Below the pieces are notes generated by a model. The model ran no database searches, was not told the DNA's origin, and saw only the letters and a program-made list of their open reading frames with translations. Below, one piece after another: positions 32,044-42,913 of a stretch of DNA of 64,000 bases (position 1 is its first letter; each line of letters opens with the position of its first letter). The position numbers and the translations under genes were made by a program. Source of the DNA: Paralteromonas sediminis (GTDB lineage: Bacteria > Pseudomonadota > Gammaproteobacteria > Enterobacterales > Alteromonadaceae); contig NZ_RPOK01000003.1 in the NCBI RefSeq assembly GCF_003820355.1, positions 351,686 through 415,685 on the forward strand, read 5' to 3'.

Positions 32044-33786
32044 GTGCGCTTACACATTCTTTTCCTGCTGACGTCTCTGTGTATTTTTGCTTTTTCTGCA
32101 CGCGTGCATGCGCTGACAATAAAAGGCGTGGAGAACAGTGACATTCGCAACAATATTGCCGTCCATCTTGGTGCGCTTAATATTGACATGGAAAACGTTA
32201 ATGACGCTTTTTGGCAGCGACAAATACAAGACGCAATAAATAAGGCCGTTCAACCCTACGGATACTACAACAGCGAATCCGCACTTTATGTGGTGAATAA
32301 CAAGCTGAGCGTCACGGTAACACTCAATTCTCCGCTTGTTGTGACAAACCTGACACGGGAAATTATTGGTGAAGGCCGAGAAGATAAGGGGTTTAGAGAC
32401 GTTTTTAACAACTTTCCCCTCAAAGTCGGAGATGTGCTATATCAGCCCAAATATGAAGACTTCAAATCAGCCATGTTTAGTTACGCACTCACTCATGGTT
32501 TTTTTGATTTTGCCTGGCAAGCGAGTCGACTTGACCTGGTAAGGGAAGAACAAGCAGCCAACATTTTGCTAATCGCACAAAGTGGCCCTCAATATTATTT
32601 CGGCGATGTTGTTATCAAAGGCGATGCAAGGTCGGTCGCCATCGTCGAGCGCATCAAGCCGTTTAAAAAAGGAGATAAATACAGTGCGGAGAAGCTGACT
32701 AGTTTCAACCGCAGACTCAATCAAACGGGTTATTACCAAAGGGTGATTGCCCGTCCCGTCGTGCAAAAGGCAATAGACAGGCATGTGCCGATAGAAATTA
32801 CACTGACCCACAAACCTAAAGATTTGTTTAATGTGGGTATAGGTGCCTCCAGTGATGAGGGCCTGCGTATTCCGCTACAATGGCAACGTCCATGGGCAAC
32901 AAGACGCGGTCACTCGATTAGTGCAGATTTATATGCTTCACAGCGAGAGCAGTCCATTTCATCCAACTATCGCATTCCCATGCAGAATGTTAACGATGAC
33001 TATGCCAGCATTGGTATTGGTTATAAGTTCCTCGATGACACAGAAAATAGCAATACCAAGAGCGATACCTTGTCGGTGTCAGCCAGGCGTTTTTGGCGCG
33101 AAGAAGCGTCGAACTGGCAAAAGAGTGTGTCACTGACCTTTGAACGGGAAAACTTTACGCAGGGTTTGCAACCGGCTCAAACGACAGATCTGCTTATGCC
33201 CGGCGCGTCGCTTACTTATATTGACCGAGGCGAGACCATTAATATCAATCAAGGTTTATACTTTAGCACGTCGTTACAAGTTGGTAGTGAAGCCTTATTA
33301 TCGGATATTGATTTACTCAAAGCGACTGCCCGAACAACGTGGATCCACAGCTTAGGTAAGCACAGATTCAAACTCCGGGGCGAAGCAGGCGCAATATCCA
33401 CGAATAATTTCGACAGGGTGCCTTCTACCATGCGTTTTTTTGTTGGCGGAGACCAAACGGTTAGGGGCTTTGCCTTGAATTCTATTTCGCCGTTTGAAGA
33501 GCAAACAATAGATGGCAACACAACACGCACCCTTTCTGGCGGCCAGTACCTTGCAGTTGCCAGTATTGAATACACCTATCCAATTTACGAAAATTGGCGG
33601 GTCGCCCTATTTTTTGACGCAGGCACAGCAACCAATAACTTTGATGAGGGTATCTCCCGTGGAACAGGATTCGGCTTTCACTGGATAACGCCTGTTGGTC
33701 CAGTTCGCTTCTACTTTGCTTTTGGCAAGTCAAATGTCGACGACAGCAGTTTTCGTTTCCATTTCGCCCTGGGGCCAGAATTATGA
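32044..33786 (+). CDS. tamA: TamA, outer membrane Omp85 component of the TAM complex
   Basis: 580 residues, close to the usual length. GTG start followed by a signal peptide (HILFLLTSLCIFAFSARVHA), three POTRA domains (to about 270) and a C-terminal 16-strand barrel with FFVGGDQTVRGFALNSISP, containing the VRGF/Y motif of the Omp85 L6 loop, and a terminal beta signal ending in Phe-rich strands (FRFHFALGPEL). Together with TamB it forms an envelope-spanning bridge for outer-membrane protein insertion and lipid transfer. Overlaps tamB by four bases (ATGA). Confidence 0.94.
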   Translation: MRLHILFLLTSLCIFAFSARVHALTIKGVENSDIRNNIAVHLGALNIDMENVNDAFWQRQIQDAINKAVQPYGYYNSESALYVVNNKLSVTVTLNSPLVVTNLTREIIGEGREDKGFRDVFNNFPLKVGDVLYQPKYEDFKSAMFSYALTHGFFDFAWQASRLDLVREEQAANILLIAQSGPQYYFGDVVIKGDARSVAIVERIKPFKKGDKYSAEKLTSFNRRLNQTGYYQRVIARPVVQKAIDRHVPIEITLTHKPKDLFNVGIGASSDEGLRIPLQWQRPWATRRGHSISADLYASQREQSISSNYRIPMQNVNDDYASIGIGYKFLDDTENSNTKSDTLSVSARRFWREEASNWQKSVSLTFERENFTQGLQPAQTTDLLMPGASLTYIDRGETININQGLYFSTSLQVGSEALLSDIDLLKATARTTWIHSLGKHRFKLRGEAGAISTNNFDRVPSTMRFFVGGDQTVRGFALNSISPFEEQTIDGNTTRTLSGGQYLAVASIEYTYPIYENWRVALFFDAGTATNNFDEGISRGTGFGFHWITPVGPVRFYFAFGKSNVDDSSFRFHFALGPEL

Positions 33787-36700
33787 GTAAACGGCTGGCA
33801 TATATTATCTTGATAATGACGGCGGTCATTGGTTCTTTGAGTGCGTTCATCGTTAGCCCTTTGGCAACGCCGTTGATGAAATGGTCAGCAAACAAATTTG
33901 TTGAAGGACTGTCCGTAGAGAAGATGTCAGGCAGTTTATTGGGGAACTTGTCACTTTCAGGTATTCGCTATCGTCAGCCGGGTACCGAGGTGCGAATTGA
34001 GACAACGACTCTCAATCTGGATTGGTCCTGTATTGACGCGGACAACATTTGTATTGAATCCGTAACCGTGTCTCGGCCCGTTATCACACTCAGCAACACG
34101 GATGCCGACGCTGAAGATGACAGTGTACCAAATACAAATATCGAGCTGCCAGTAAGGTTAGTCATTGGCAGGATTAAGGTCACTGAGATCCAGCTGGCCT
34201 CATCACCCTATTCAGTTGAAATCAGTACCTTGACTACGGCATTGACGATGCAAGACACGGTGTCAATCAGTCAATTGCAGTTGCGTGATATTGCCATAAA
34301 GGATGCTTCTTTGCCTGCGCCAGAGACGCCCTTTGCAGGCATACAATATACAGCGCCGAGCCTGCCAACAGTTAGCCTGCCTATTGCCGTTGACATCAAT
34401 GATCTCAATATTCAAAACCTGTACTATGAAGCCGCCACTTCGCAGCAATCGGTCGATTTAATCGCAAGTTCGGCATTGCGTGCGAAGGGTGAAACCATCA
34501 GTTGGCAAGCCTTAACGATACAACATACACAAGGGCAGGCATCCACATCAGGTGAAATTGCTTTGCGCGATGACTATCGTATTGATGCTTGGCTGTCTGC
34601 ATCTGCAAACATTGATGAAAACACCCAACAATCCTCAGAGTTACAGCTGAAGGGTTCACTGGCGAATCTGGATTTTGACATCGAACTTGCAGGGCTCGTA
34701 GATGGTAACGCCACACTCAAACTGAATATACTAAGTGACACCTTACCTATACAGGGTAGGTTAAACTGGCCCGCGCAACCCGTTGGTTATGCGTCCGTCG
34801 AATCACTGCAAGCGGGTGAGCTGGTCGTTCAGGGCGAGATAGCCAACTACAGCATGCAACTTGAATCTGGGCTGAAAGAATCAACCTTGGGCGATATTCG
34901 TTTATTGGTCGACTTTGTTCTGACAGACAGAAGCTTTTTAGTCAACCACCTCGATGCGAAACTACTTGGGGGCGACATTTCGACCCGAGGAAAAGTAAAT
35001 TTTGTAGACGGCCTTAGCGGGACTGGGTTTACCAAAGCGAAAGGAATAACCCTTACGCGATTACTGCAAGGCAATCAAACACCTCAGCCTTGGCAGGAGT
35101 TGTCTCTACCTCAAGCGGAGTGGCAATACGTATTGCAGCAACGTCCAAATGGCATAGAGGTTTTGCTGGGTGATATCAATGCCCAAATTACTCAGGCCAA
35201 TAGCAAAGCGACACTGCTTGGACAGGCGGCTTACTCGCAAGGTAATGACTTAGGCGTCGCTACGCTAACCTTGTCTCAAAACAATACCAATAATACTGTT
35301 GGTATTACTGCGCAGGTTTTGAATCAGCGCTTTATTAATGCAAAACTCAATCTGGCAGTTCAGGATATCGCAACATTTGTTGCGGGTGTTGAAGGCACAA
35401 TACAGGGAGACGTCAATATTGCTGGGGAATGGCAAAACCCTGCATTTGATGCCCATATTATGGCTAAGAACATAGTGATCCCCGACAGCCTGTCACCTGA
35501 ACTGGCACAGCAAGGTACACTTGAAGCCTCTTTTGCCGCCGAAGGCAATGCCTTTGATCATGTTTTGAACATCGCTTTTTCAGCCTCGGATGCCAGTTTG
35601 CAGGCGGCATTAAATGGCGGATACGAGAATGATGCATGGCGTGGGCAATTAAGTCAGTCACTGCTGCGAATTAAAAATACGCAGTGGTATTTACAAGCAC
35701 CGGCAGCTTTAACGCTTCACACTGACAATGGTCACGTTAATGTCGGTGCTCACTGCTGGTTACTTGACGCAGACCCAGCGAAAGCTTGCATTGAGCAAGC
35801 GTATTACAAGGCAAAGCAAGCATCTGCACAATTTGAAATATCAGCATTACCGGTTGGCGCTTGGGCTAAGCCATTTGTACCAAACCTTTCACAGGTTTCA
35901 GACTCGGCGCGATTGCAGTTGTTGGGTCAAGGTGGCTATGACTCGTCGGGTAAAATGACAGCTACGGCTTCTGCCAGCATCAATCCGTCTACCTGGACGT
36001 TTGCAGAAGAGAATCCGGTAATACTTACCTTGGAGAATTTGCAGTCTGAACTTGTACTTGATGGAAATACACTAGATGCAACACTTGATTTTAGCAGTCC
36101 TGAGTTGGGCAAAGCGAGCGCTAAAGTACACACTAATATTACGAACCCAAACGACAGCACCAATCAGGTGGAACTGTTTCTTTCTAACATAACCCTCGAT
36201 CCCATTACAGATTTGTCACCTTCTATTCATCAACTGAGCGGAAGTATCAATGGTCAGCTCTTACTGACAGGCGGTGTGCGAAAACCAAATATTGAAGGGG
36301 CCTTTACACTTAAAAACGGTAATGTTGAAGTAGAGCAGTCCCCGCTTCAGCTCACTAATTGGGAACAGGAACTGGTATTTAACGGGCTTAGCGCCAGTAT
36401 TGAAGGAAGTCTAAATATCGGGGAGGGACAGGGTGAAATCTCGGGCTTGATTGACTGGTCAGATACCCCCATTGTTAACTTAGCGCTTGAAGCAAATGAC
36501 ATTGCGCTGACGCACGAGAAATCTAAGCTCACGTTGTCACCCAATCTCAATGCCACTATATTGCCTGACTCCGTAATGGTATCGGGTCAGGTTGATGTAC
36601 CTTACGCCAGGATCAAGATTGACAGTCTGCCAGCCAGCGCAGTTTCACCGTCAGAAGATGTTTATTTGCGTGGCGAGCCGCCTGAGACAGATCCAATTAA

Positions 36701-37451
36701 AGCCATTAATGCGGATGTCTTGATAACCTTGGACGAGCGTAAAGCCGGAGAAGTAAAAGTTGATGCGTTTGGTCTAACCGCCGATTTACACGGGGGCTTA
36801 CAAATTCTCAATCAACCTTCTGTTGTGGGATACGGTGATTTACAAATTCTCAATGGTCGCTATCAGGCTTATGGTCAAAACCTGTTAATACGGACGGGGG
36901 AAGTACAGTTTAATGGCCCGCTTTCTCAACCTTTTTTGTTTGTGGAAGCCATTAGAGATCCCCAACTCACAGAAGATGGTGTTGTTGCGGGCGTACGAAT
37001 AGACGGTGCAGCTACAGGCCCCACCGTCGAACTATTTTCCGAACCAGCCATGGATCAGAACCAAAACCTGCTCTATCTGTTAAGCGGCAGCGGTAATCTT
37101 AACGCGAGTTCAAGTGAGGATGAGACAGCATTTCAGACCGCTTTACTGGGGTTTGGTTTAGCCAGTTCAGGCACCTTCACCTCAGGCGTAGGTGAGGCAC
37201 TGGGTATAGAAGATCTATCCCTGACAACCGTTGGTCAGGGCGACAATACGCAAGTTGCCGTTAGCGGCCGTATCGCTAAAAACCTCACCTTGCGATACGG
37301 CGTAGGCGTATTCGACAATGAAACTGAAATCGCGCTGCGTTACCAGATTATTCCTAAACTTTACATTGAGGCCGTTCGAGGTATTAGCCTGGCTGTTGAT
37401 ATGTATTACGAGTTTGCTGTTGGAGAACTAGAAACCGAACCGGCGAAGTAG
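33783..37451 (+). CDS. tamB: TamB, inner membrane AsmA-like component of the TAM complex
   Basis: 1222 residues: N-terminal membrane anchor (YIILIMTAVIGSLSAFIVSP), then a very long beta-rich groove of repeated AsmA-like units, and the C-terminal DUF490 domain (about 870-1210) with YGDLQILNGRYQAYGQNLLI, GEVQFNGPLSQPFL, QNLLYLLSGSG and LRYGVGVFDNETEIALRYQI. Known as a bridge for lipids and as the TamA partner. Length matches the family. Its stop codon lies within the loop of the downstream terminator. Confidence 0.95.
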   Translation: MSKRLAYIILIMTAVIGSLSAFIVSPLATPLMKWSANKFVEGLSVEKMSGSLLGNLSLSGIRYRQPGTEVRIETTTLNLDWSCIDADNICIESVTVSRPVITLSNTDADAEDDSVPNTNIELPVRLVIGRIKVTEIQLASSPYSVEISTLTTALTMQDTVSISQLQLRDIAIKDASLPAPETPFAGIQYTAPSLPTVSLPIAVDINDLNIQNLYYEAATSQQSVDLIASSALRAKGETISWQALTIQHTQGQASTSGEIALRDDYRIDAWLSASANIDENTQQSSELQLKGSLANLDFDIELAGLVDGNATLKLNILSDTLPIQGRLNWPAQPVGYASVESLQAGELVVQGEIANYSMQLESGLKESTLGDIRLLVDFVLTDRSFLVNHLDAKLLGGDISTRGKVNFVDGLSGTGFTKAKGITLTRLLQGNQTPQPWQELSLPQAEWQYVLQQRPNGIEVLLGDINAQITQANSKATLLGQAAYSQGNDLGVATLTLSQNNTNNTVGITAQVLNQRFINAKLNLAVQDIATFVAGVEGTIQGDVNIAGEWQNPAFDAHIMAKNIVIPDSLSPELAQQGTLEASFAAEGNAFDHVLNIAFSASDASLQAALNGGYENDAWRGQLSQSLLRIKNTQWYLQAPAALTLHTDNGHVNVGAHCWLLDADPAKACIEQAYYKAKQASAQFEISALPVGAWAKPFVPNLSQVSDSARLQLLGQGGYDSSGKMTATASASINPSTWTFAEENPVILTLENLQSELVLDGNTLDATLDFSSPELGKASAKVHTNITNPNDSTNQVELFLSNITLDPITDLSPSIHQLSGSINGQLLLTGGVRKPNIEGAFTLKNGNVEVEQSPLQLTNWEQELVFNGLSASIEGSLNIGEGQGEISGLIDWSDTPIVNLALEANDIALTHEKSKLTLSPNLNATILPDSVMVSGQVDVPYARIKIDSLPASAVSPSEDVYLRGEPPETDPIKAINADVLITLDERKAGEVKVDAFGLTADLHGGLQILNQPSVVGYGDLQILNGRYQAYGQNLLIRTGEVQFNGPLSQPFLFVEAIRDPQLTEDGVVAGVRIDGAATGPTVELFSEPAMDQNQNLLYLLSGSGNLNASSSEDETAFQTALLGFGLASSGTFTSGVGEALGIEDLSLTTVGQGDNTQVAVSGRIAKNLTLRYGVGVFDNETEIALRYQIIPKLYIEAVRGISLAVDMYYEFAVGELETEPAK

Positions 37452-37465
37452 CGCCGGTTCTTTTT
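37437..37465 (+). terminator. Terminator overlapping the tamB stop codon
   Basis: GAACCGGCG, loop AAGTAG, CGCCGGTTC, then TTTTT. Perfect nine-base-pair stem; the TAG in the loop is the tamB stop codon, so the last four sense codons sit in the 5' arm. Confidence 0.9.
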
Positions 37466-37475
37466 ATTAGATGCG

Positions 37476-38834
37476 TTAACCTTGCGGTTTTATGTATCCC
37501 CATTCAGTTAAACGGGCATAGGCATGCTTTGCCTGTTCGCCTTGATTAACCTGCTTCAAAAAACGCATGTATTCAGTGGCAGCTCGTTCTTTTTCTTGCA
37601 TACGATCAAGTGAGAAACCTTGAAAAAATACGGAGTTAGGGTTACCGGGCATTCTCTCTTCATAGCGCCGGAACTCGTTAAATGCACTTTCATTTTTCCC
37701 CAGCTTTAGTTTAGTTACGCCACTCAAATGAACCGCTTGCGCTTCTTGAGGATAGACCGATTTAGCTTTCTCTAATAAGCGTTCGGCCTGAGCCAGTTTT
37801 TCTTGTGTAAGCTGGCATTTTGCACTCATTACCAATCCACAGTAATCGTTGGGTGCTCGCTTCAATGCGGACTCAAAATGCGACTCCGCAGCAGAAAAGT
37901 TACCCTTGTTCATCTCATTTTCAGCTGCCTGAATGCCTTTAATAGTTTCCTTGATCCGGCGTACTTTGGCCGTGGAGTCCATGTATCTGTCTTTGTTGAA
38001 CGAGCGCTTTTTTTCCGCACCATATTGGCTGTTAACCTGAGCAACGGCTGTTTGGTAGCGCTCTGAGCTCATTGGGTGTGAAGAAAACATTTGCTCAATG
38101 ATATTGGGTTCTCGTTGTTTAGTGCCATTAAGCATTTCCATCAGTCCAACCATGCCTTGCGGATTTTGCCCCGACTTGACCATATACTCTACACCAAGAC
38201 TGTCAGCCTCCCGCTCATTGTCTCGGCTATAACGTGACAGCAGAGCACCAGCCCCCATACCACCAAGCGTATTGACGATATCTGTATATTGATTGTACTC
38301 AGATTGCGCTGTGAGCACGGTGGCAGCACTGGCAAGCATACCAGCAAGCTGACTGCGAGTAGCACGCTCAGCCGTATGACGAGCATTGACATGGGCAACT
38401 TCATGCCCAATTAGCGCCGCTAGCTCGGCCTCATTTTCCATTTCCAGTAGAATGCCCCGCGTCGCGGCTATACTGCCTCCAGGGAATGCATAGGCATTGA
38501 CATAGGTCGCATTAACCACTTGAAAATTATAGGGCATATGTGGACGGTGAGAAATCGCTGCAATACGCTGACCGACTGAGTTCAAATATTGGTTCAGTGC
38601 TGTATCCTGACTCACGCCATAGTCAGATGAAAATTGATGTGGCGATTGCTGTTTGTCTATGGCAATTTCCTGCTGCTCTGACATTAATACAAAACCGCGC
38701 TCACCAGTGACGGGGTCGGTACTCATACAACCTGTTAGTGGGGTAACCATGGCTGCAGTCCCTGCACACCCCATTAGCCATAAAAACTCTCGTCGGTTAA
38801 TTTGATTTTTGGTGTGGTCCTTAAACGATGTCAT
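37476..38834 (-). CDS. M48 family metalloprotease with TPR repeats (BepA-like lipoprotein)
   Basis: 452 residues. N-terminal RREFLWLMGCAGTAAMVTPL contains a twin-arginine-like start and a lipobox (LTGC) at the end, so it may be a lipoprotein. The M48 zinc motif HEVAHVNARH is followed by EADSLGVEYM with the third ligand. The C-terminal third is made of TPR repeats (about 300-440). BepA-type proteases act in outer-membrane protein assembly and quality control; the neighbouring tamAB fits that. Convergent with tamB, whose terminator lies between. Confidence 0.9.
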   Translation of the reverse strand: MTSFKDHTKNQINRREFLWLMGCAGTAAMVTPLTGCMSTDPVTGERGFVLMSEQQEIAIDKQQSPHQFSSDYGVSQDTALNQYLNSVGQRIAAISHRPHMPYNFQVVNATYVNAYAFPGGSIAATRGILLEMENEAELAALIGHEVAHVNARHTAERATRSQLAGMLASAATVLTAQSEYNQYTDIVNTLGGMGAGALLSRYSRDNEREADSLGVEYMVKSGQNPQGMVGLMEMLNGTKQREPNIIEQMFSSHPMSSERYQTAVAQVNSQYGAEKKRSFNKDRYMDSTAKVRRIKETIKGIQAAENEMNKGNFSAAESHFESALKRAPNDYCGLVMSAKCQLTQEKLAQAERLLEKAKSVYPQEAQAVHLSGVTKLKLGKNESAFNEFRRYEERMPGNPNSVFFQGFSLDRMQEKERAATEYMRFLKQVNQGEQAKHAYARLTEWGYIKPQG

Positions 38835-38882
38835 TCGCTATTCCCCTTTATTCTATCGATTATTTTATAGTAACAGCTTCTC

Positions 38883-39356
38883 TCAAGACTGCTGACAAAT
38901 ATCGGCAAAACGACCTTTAACCAGTTGAAGTAGAATATCGGGAGCCAGTTCTATCTCTAGGCCTCTGCGGCCGCCGCTGACAAAAATGCTTGGGAAGTTA
39001 CCGGCAGAGCTGTCGATTACCGTCACCAATGACTTCTTCTGCCCCAGTGGGCTTATCCCCCCGAGTACATAACCGGTTGTGCGCTCAGCAAGGCTTTTAT
39101 CAGCCATCATGACTTTTTTGGCGCCTAACACCTTGGCCACCTTCTTCATATTAAGCATAGAGGTGACAGGAATAATACCTACCGCCAAGCGATCATTGTC
39201 CAATGACACCAAGAGTGTTTTAAAGACCTGAGCGTGAGATAGGCCAAGCTTTTCTGCAGCTTCTACACCATAAGACGGCTCAGAGGGGTTATGTGCGTAA
39301 GTATGCACATGAAATGTCACTTTTGCTTTTTGCAGTGTAACGATTGCCGGCGTCAT
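38883..39356 (-). CDS. ybaK: Cys-tRNA(Pro)/aminoacyl-tRNA deacylase YbaK
   Basis: 157 residues with the YbaK/EbsC fold: YAHNPSEPSYGVEAAEKLGL, VFKTLLVSLDNDRLAV, GAKKVMMADK and TGYVLGGISPLGQKK. The GGISP loop and Lys in FKTL are the substrate-binding residues of this family. The enzyme hydrolyses misacylated Cys-tRNA(Pro). It lies 22 bases after the sugar-kinase gene on the same strand and may be co-transcribed. Confidence 0.94.
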   Translation of the reverse strand: MTPAIVTLQKAKVTFHVHTYAHNPSEPSYGVEAAEKLGLSHAQVFKTLLVSLDNDRLAVGIIPVTSMLNMKKVAKVLGAKKVMMADKSLAERTTGYVLGGISPLGQKKSLVTVIDSSAGNFPSIFVSGGRRGLEIELAPDILLQLVKGRFADICQQS

Positions 39357-39378
39357 TCTGTAACTCTAAAGTACTGAA

Positions 39379-40266
39379 TTACATGTTAGCGGCAAATGAT
39401 TGATGTTTGCGGCGGGCCAAAAGTACAGCACCTTCAACAGGCGTGCACAAGGCAGGGGCGCATTGCTTTTGTAAGTCTTCAGGTAAATAAGGTAACAAGC
39501 TTTCTGCAATACCACCTATAACACTGAAGCGTTGGGGCCGTTTATTAAGGAGTAAACGCGCATAATTTGCGGTAAAGCGAGCCGCTTTGTGGACGATCTC
39601 CAGCGCGGTTTCGTCTTCCAGCTTTGCCCACTCAAACACTGTGGGTGCCAGAGCTGCAAAATAGACTGGGGGCTGCTCAATACTCGCTGACACCATTTCC
39701 GCAGCAGTATTACAACCCAGCTTCTTACACACAGCTTGCGCAAGATCAGAGGTTGGCACAACACCGTCTAGCGTTTCTAATGTATGCCGCACTGCACGAA
39801 GGCCTAGCAGGGCACCACTTCCTCCGTCGCCCATTAACAACCCGTGGCCACCTACTTCACAATAATCGCCGTTGAGTGAAATACCGCCACAAAACCCCGT
39901 GCCTGTGATAATCACAGCACCTTCCCCACCACCATGAGACCCCACTAAGGCAACGTGTAAATCTGTCGTCACCTGGAGGCTATGAAAAGGATGCTGCCAA
40001 GCATTCAGCTGACTGGCGTAACTGTCTACATTTGCCCCTGCTACACCAATGCAGGCGTGTATACTGGACAACTGTGACGAAGAAAGCGATGCTTGTTGCA
40101 ATGCTGCTGACGTCGCATCCATGATAGCGGCTTTGGCCGCAGGTATTCCTCTGACCAGGTTTGATGGTCCTGCCAGTCCAACACCCAGCAGATTGCCCTT
40201 GGCGTCCTCTAATCTGGCTCGGGTATTTGACCCTCCACCATCAACCCCCAAAAAAAATACTGTCAC
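39379..40266 (-). CDS. BadF/BadG-type sugar kinase (glucosamine/N-acetylglucosamine kinase-like)
   Basis: 295 residues from a GTG. It has the ASKHA phosphate-1 motif (FLGVDGGGSNTRARL), TDLHVAL, phosphate-2 (IITGTGFCGG), and GDGGSGALLG. These features match the BadF/BadG ATPase family, most of whose single-domain members phosphorylate GlcN or GlcNAc. Which of the two cannot be told. The gene precedes ybaK by 22 bases on the same strand. Confidence 0.85.
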   Translation of the reverse strand: MTVFFLGVDGGGSNTRARLEDAKGNLLGVGLAGPSNLVRGIPAAKAAIMDATSAALQQASLSSSQLSSIHACIGVAGANVDSYASQLNAWQHPFHSLQVTTDLHVALVGSHGGGEGAVIITGTGFCGGISLNGDYCEVGGHGLLMGDGGSGALLGLRAVRHTLETLDGVVPTSDLAQAVCKKLGCNTAAEMVSASIEQPPVYFAALAPTVFEWAKLEDETALEIVHKAARFTANYARLLLNKRPQRFSVIGGIAESLLPYLPEDLQKQCAPALCTPVEGAVLLARRKHQSFAANM

Positions 40267-40423
40267 CTACAATCCTTACAGTCTCTCTCACTTCGCTAAT
40301 CACTACTTTATCGTTACCCAATAGTGAATGCCAGAGTATAAGTTTCACTCACGGCTTTACGCTGTCACTATTACATTCAGATTGGTTTAAATAAACCGGT
40401 CAGTTGTAATGAAAGGTGCCAAT

Positions 40424-40448
40424 AAAAAAGGCGCTGAATAGCGCCTTT
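40424..40448 (-). terminator. Terminator after accC
   Basis: On the minus strand GGCGCT, loop ATTC, AGCGCC then TTTTTTATT. The flanking AAA/TTT extends the stem to nine pairs. Ends the aroQ-accB-accC operon. Confidence 0.88.
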
Positions 40449-40454
40449 GTTGTG

Positions 40455-41801
40455 TTAGTGGTTGATACCGAGCTTCTTCTCAAGATAGTGGATATTAGTA
40501 CCACCATTGAAGAAGTTTTCATCGGCCATAATTTGGCGTTGCAGAGGAACGTTAGTCTTGATCCCCTCAATAACCAGCTCTTCAAGTGCATGACGCATAC
40601 GTGCAATGGCTTCGTCACGGCTTTCGCCATAGCTAATGAGTTTACCGATCATTGAGTCATAATAGGGTGGTACGCTGTAACCCTCATAGACATGAGAGTC
40701 CCAGCGAACTCCTAGACCACCAGGCGCATGAAACATAGAAATGTTTCCTGGGCTAGGAATAAAGGTCTCTGGATCTTCTGCATTGATACGACACTCTATC
40801 GCATGGCCTCGAATTTTCACTTGAGACTGATCAAGTGACAATGGTTGCCCGGCGGCGATGCGCAATTGCTCTTTAATTAAGTCAACGCCGGTTATCATTT
40901 CTGAAACGGGGTGCTCAACCTGAATACGGGTATTCATTTCTATAAAATAGAACTCGCCGTTCTCATAGAGAAACTCGAACGTACCCGCACCGCGATAGCC
41001 GATTTCTACACAGGCCCTACAGCATCGTTCACCAATACGGTTACGCATTTCTTCAGTCACACCAGGTGCAGGCGCCTCTTCAACCACTTTTTGGTGACGG
41101 CGCTGCATAGAGCAGTCACGTTCTCCCAAGTGAATAGCATTGCCCTGACCGTCTGCAATAATCTGAATTTCGACGTGGCGTGGATTTTCAAGGAATTTTT
41201 CCATGTAAACCATGTCGTTACCAAAAGCGGCTCCAGCTTCAGCTTTGGTCGTCGCAATCGCGGATTCCAGTTCGTCTTCACTGCGAACTACGCGCATGCC
41301 GCGTCCACCGCCACCACCTGCTGCTTTGACAATAATGGGGTAACCGATACGCTTCGCTATGCTTTTATTGCGTTCGGTATCTTCAGTGAGCGGACCGTCT
41401 GACCCAGGCACACAAGGCACACCCGCCTTTTTCATAGCATTAATGGCCGACACTTTGTCGCCCATCAAATTGATGGTTTCACCTTTTGGACCAATAAAAA
41501 TAAAGCCACTTTGTTCAACTGCGTCAGCAAACTCTGCATTTTCTGCCAAAAATCCATAGCCGGGATGAATAGCCACTGAATTAGTCACTTCTGCCGCTGC
41601 AATGATACGCGGAATATTCAAATAACTTTCAGTAGCAGAGGCATTGCCGATACAAATTGACTCATCTGCCAGCAGAACATGCTTCAACGCTCTGTCTGCC
41701 GTTGAATGCACTGCCACTGTCTTAATGCCAAGTTCCTTACAAGCCCGTAAGATCCTTAGTGCTATTTCGCCTCTGTTGGCGATCAATACTTTATCTAACA
41801 T
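40455..41801 (-). CDS. accC: Acetyl-CoA carboxylase, biotin carboxylase subunit
   Basis: 448 residues, typical length. It carries an N-terminal biotin-carboxylase fold ([20 protein letters not shown]), the ATP-grasp glycine loop [14 protein letters not shown], the catalytic block [20 protein letters not shown] and the C-terminal [14 protein letters not shown]. It carboxylates biotin on AccB, the first half-reaction of malonyl-CoA formation. Follows accB by 11 bases and ends at a terminator. Confidence 0.98.
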   Translation of the reverse strand: MLDKVLIANRGEIALRILRACKELGIKTVAVHSTADRALKHVLLADESICIGNASATESYLNIPRIIAAAEVTNSVAIHPGYGFLAENAEFADAVEQSGFIFIGPKGETINLMGDKVSAINAMKKAGVPCVPGSDGPLTEDTERNKSIAKRIGYPIIVKAAGGGGGRGMRVVRSEDELESAIATTKAEAGAAFGNDMVYMEKFLENPRHVEIQIIADGQGNAIHLGERDCSMQRRHQKVVEEAPAPGVTEEMRNRIGERCCRACVEIGYRGAGTFEFLYENGEFYFIEMNTRIQVEHPVSEMITGVDLIKEQLRIAAGQPLSLDQSQVKIRGHAIECRINAEDPETFIPSPGNISMFHAPGGLGVRWDSHVYEGYSVPPYYDSMIGKLISYGESRDEAIARMRHALEELVIEGIKTNVPLQRQIMADENFFNGGTNIHYLEKKLGINH

Positions 41802-41812
41802 GGCGATGCCAC

Positions 41813-42280
41813 TTATTCGATAACAAAGAGAGGCTGGTCAAACTCAACCGCATCTTGGTTATCTACCAGAATCGCTTTCACCACGCCCGCTTTGTCTGCT
41901 TCAATTTGGTTCATCATTTTCATAGCTTCGACAATGCAAAGGGTATCGCCCACATTGACTTTCTGGCCTACATCAACAAATGCTTTAGCAGTAGGCGAAG
42001 AGGCGCGATAGAAGGTGCCCACCATAGGCGATTTCACCACATGACCCGCTGGGATATCACTCGCTGCAGGCTCGTCAGTTGCAGCAGGTGCAACGGGCGC
42101 AGCCGGTGTGGGAACTGGCGCTGGAGCTGGTGCTGCGGCATAGTGCATCGGCATAGGCGCTGAGCCCGCAGGGGCACCCCGATTGATGCGAACCGACTCT
42201 TCACCTTCTGTAATTTCTAATTCTGAGATGCCAGATTCTTCGACAAGCTCAATGAGCTTTTTAATTTTACGTATGTCCAT
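41813..42280 (-). CDS. accB: Acetyl-CoA carboxylase, biotin carboxyl carrier protein
   Basis: 155 residues: N-terminal helical part, Ala/Pro linker (about 45-75) and C-terminal biotinyl domain with the biotinylation site EAMKMMN. The upstream partner aroQ is nine bases away, the standard aroQ-accB-accC order. It carries the activated carboxyl from AccC to the transferase AccAD, encoded elsewhere. Confidence 0.98.
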   Translation of the reverse strand: MDIRKIKKLIELVEESGISELEITEGEESVRINRGAPAGSAPMPMHYAAAPAPAPVPTPAAPVAPAATDEPAASDIPAGHVVKSPMVGTFYRASSPTAKAFVDVGQKVNVGDTLCIVEAMKMMNQIEADKAGVVKAILVDNQDAVEFDQPLFVIE

Positions 42281-42288
42281 TTTCTGTC

Positions 42289-42735
42289 TTAGCCTTGTTG
42301 TAATTCATTGTGTTTTACAATTGCAGCAGTCAGCGCCAGCTCGTAGCCCAATGGGCCCAAACCTACAATGACACCCGCTGCAATATCGGAGAAGTAAGAA
42401 TGATGGCGAAATGCCTCACGCTGATGCACATTACTGAGGTGTACCTCGTAAAACGGAATCTGAACCGCTAGCAGTGCATCACGTAGGGCAACGCTGGTGT
42501 GTGTGAATGCCGCTGGATTAAATATAATTGCATCAACTGTACCGGCAGCGTTGTGGATGGTATCAATAAGGACGTGCTCAGCATTTGACTGAACGTGCGA
42601 CAAAGAAATACTCTGCTGCGCTGATAAGGTTTCCAGACGCGCAAGAATATCGTCTAGTGTCACTGAACCATATTTATCAGGCTCTCTGCTGCCCAACAAG
42701 TTCAGGTTAGGCCCATTAAGTATTAAAATATTCAT
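42289..42735 (-). CDS. aroQ: Type II 3-dehydroquinate dehydratase
   Basis: 148 residues with [11 protein letters not shown] at the start, the catalytic Tyr in [24 protein letters not shown] and [18 protein letters not shown]. Third step of the shikimate pathway. First gene of the aroQ-accBC operon. Confidence 0.97.
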   Translation of the reverse strand: MNILILNGPNLNLLGSREPDKYGSVTLDDILARLETLSAQQSISLSHVQSNAEHVLIDTIHNAAGTVDAIIFNPAAFTHTSVALRDALLAVQIPFYEVHLSNVHQREAFRHHSYFSDIAAGVIVGLGPLGYELALTAAIVKHNELQQG

Positions 42736-42913
42736 AAACGTGCTGACAAAATCCGCGAAAAAACCACTTATTCGCTATTCCAACAAACATTCGCTGCAAT
42801 TGCGAGCAAATTGATTAAAAAAAACACTTCTTAATCAAATTTCACATATTCTGTCAGGAAGTATAACGAAAAGCCGTAAGATCGCAGCAAAATACTGGTC
42901 TTATCAGCGAAGT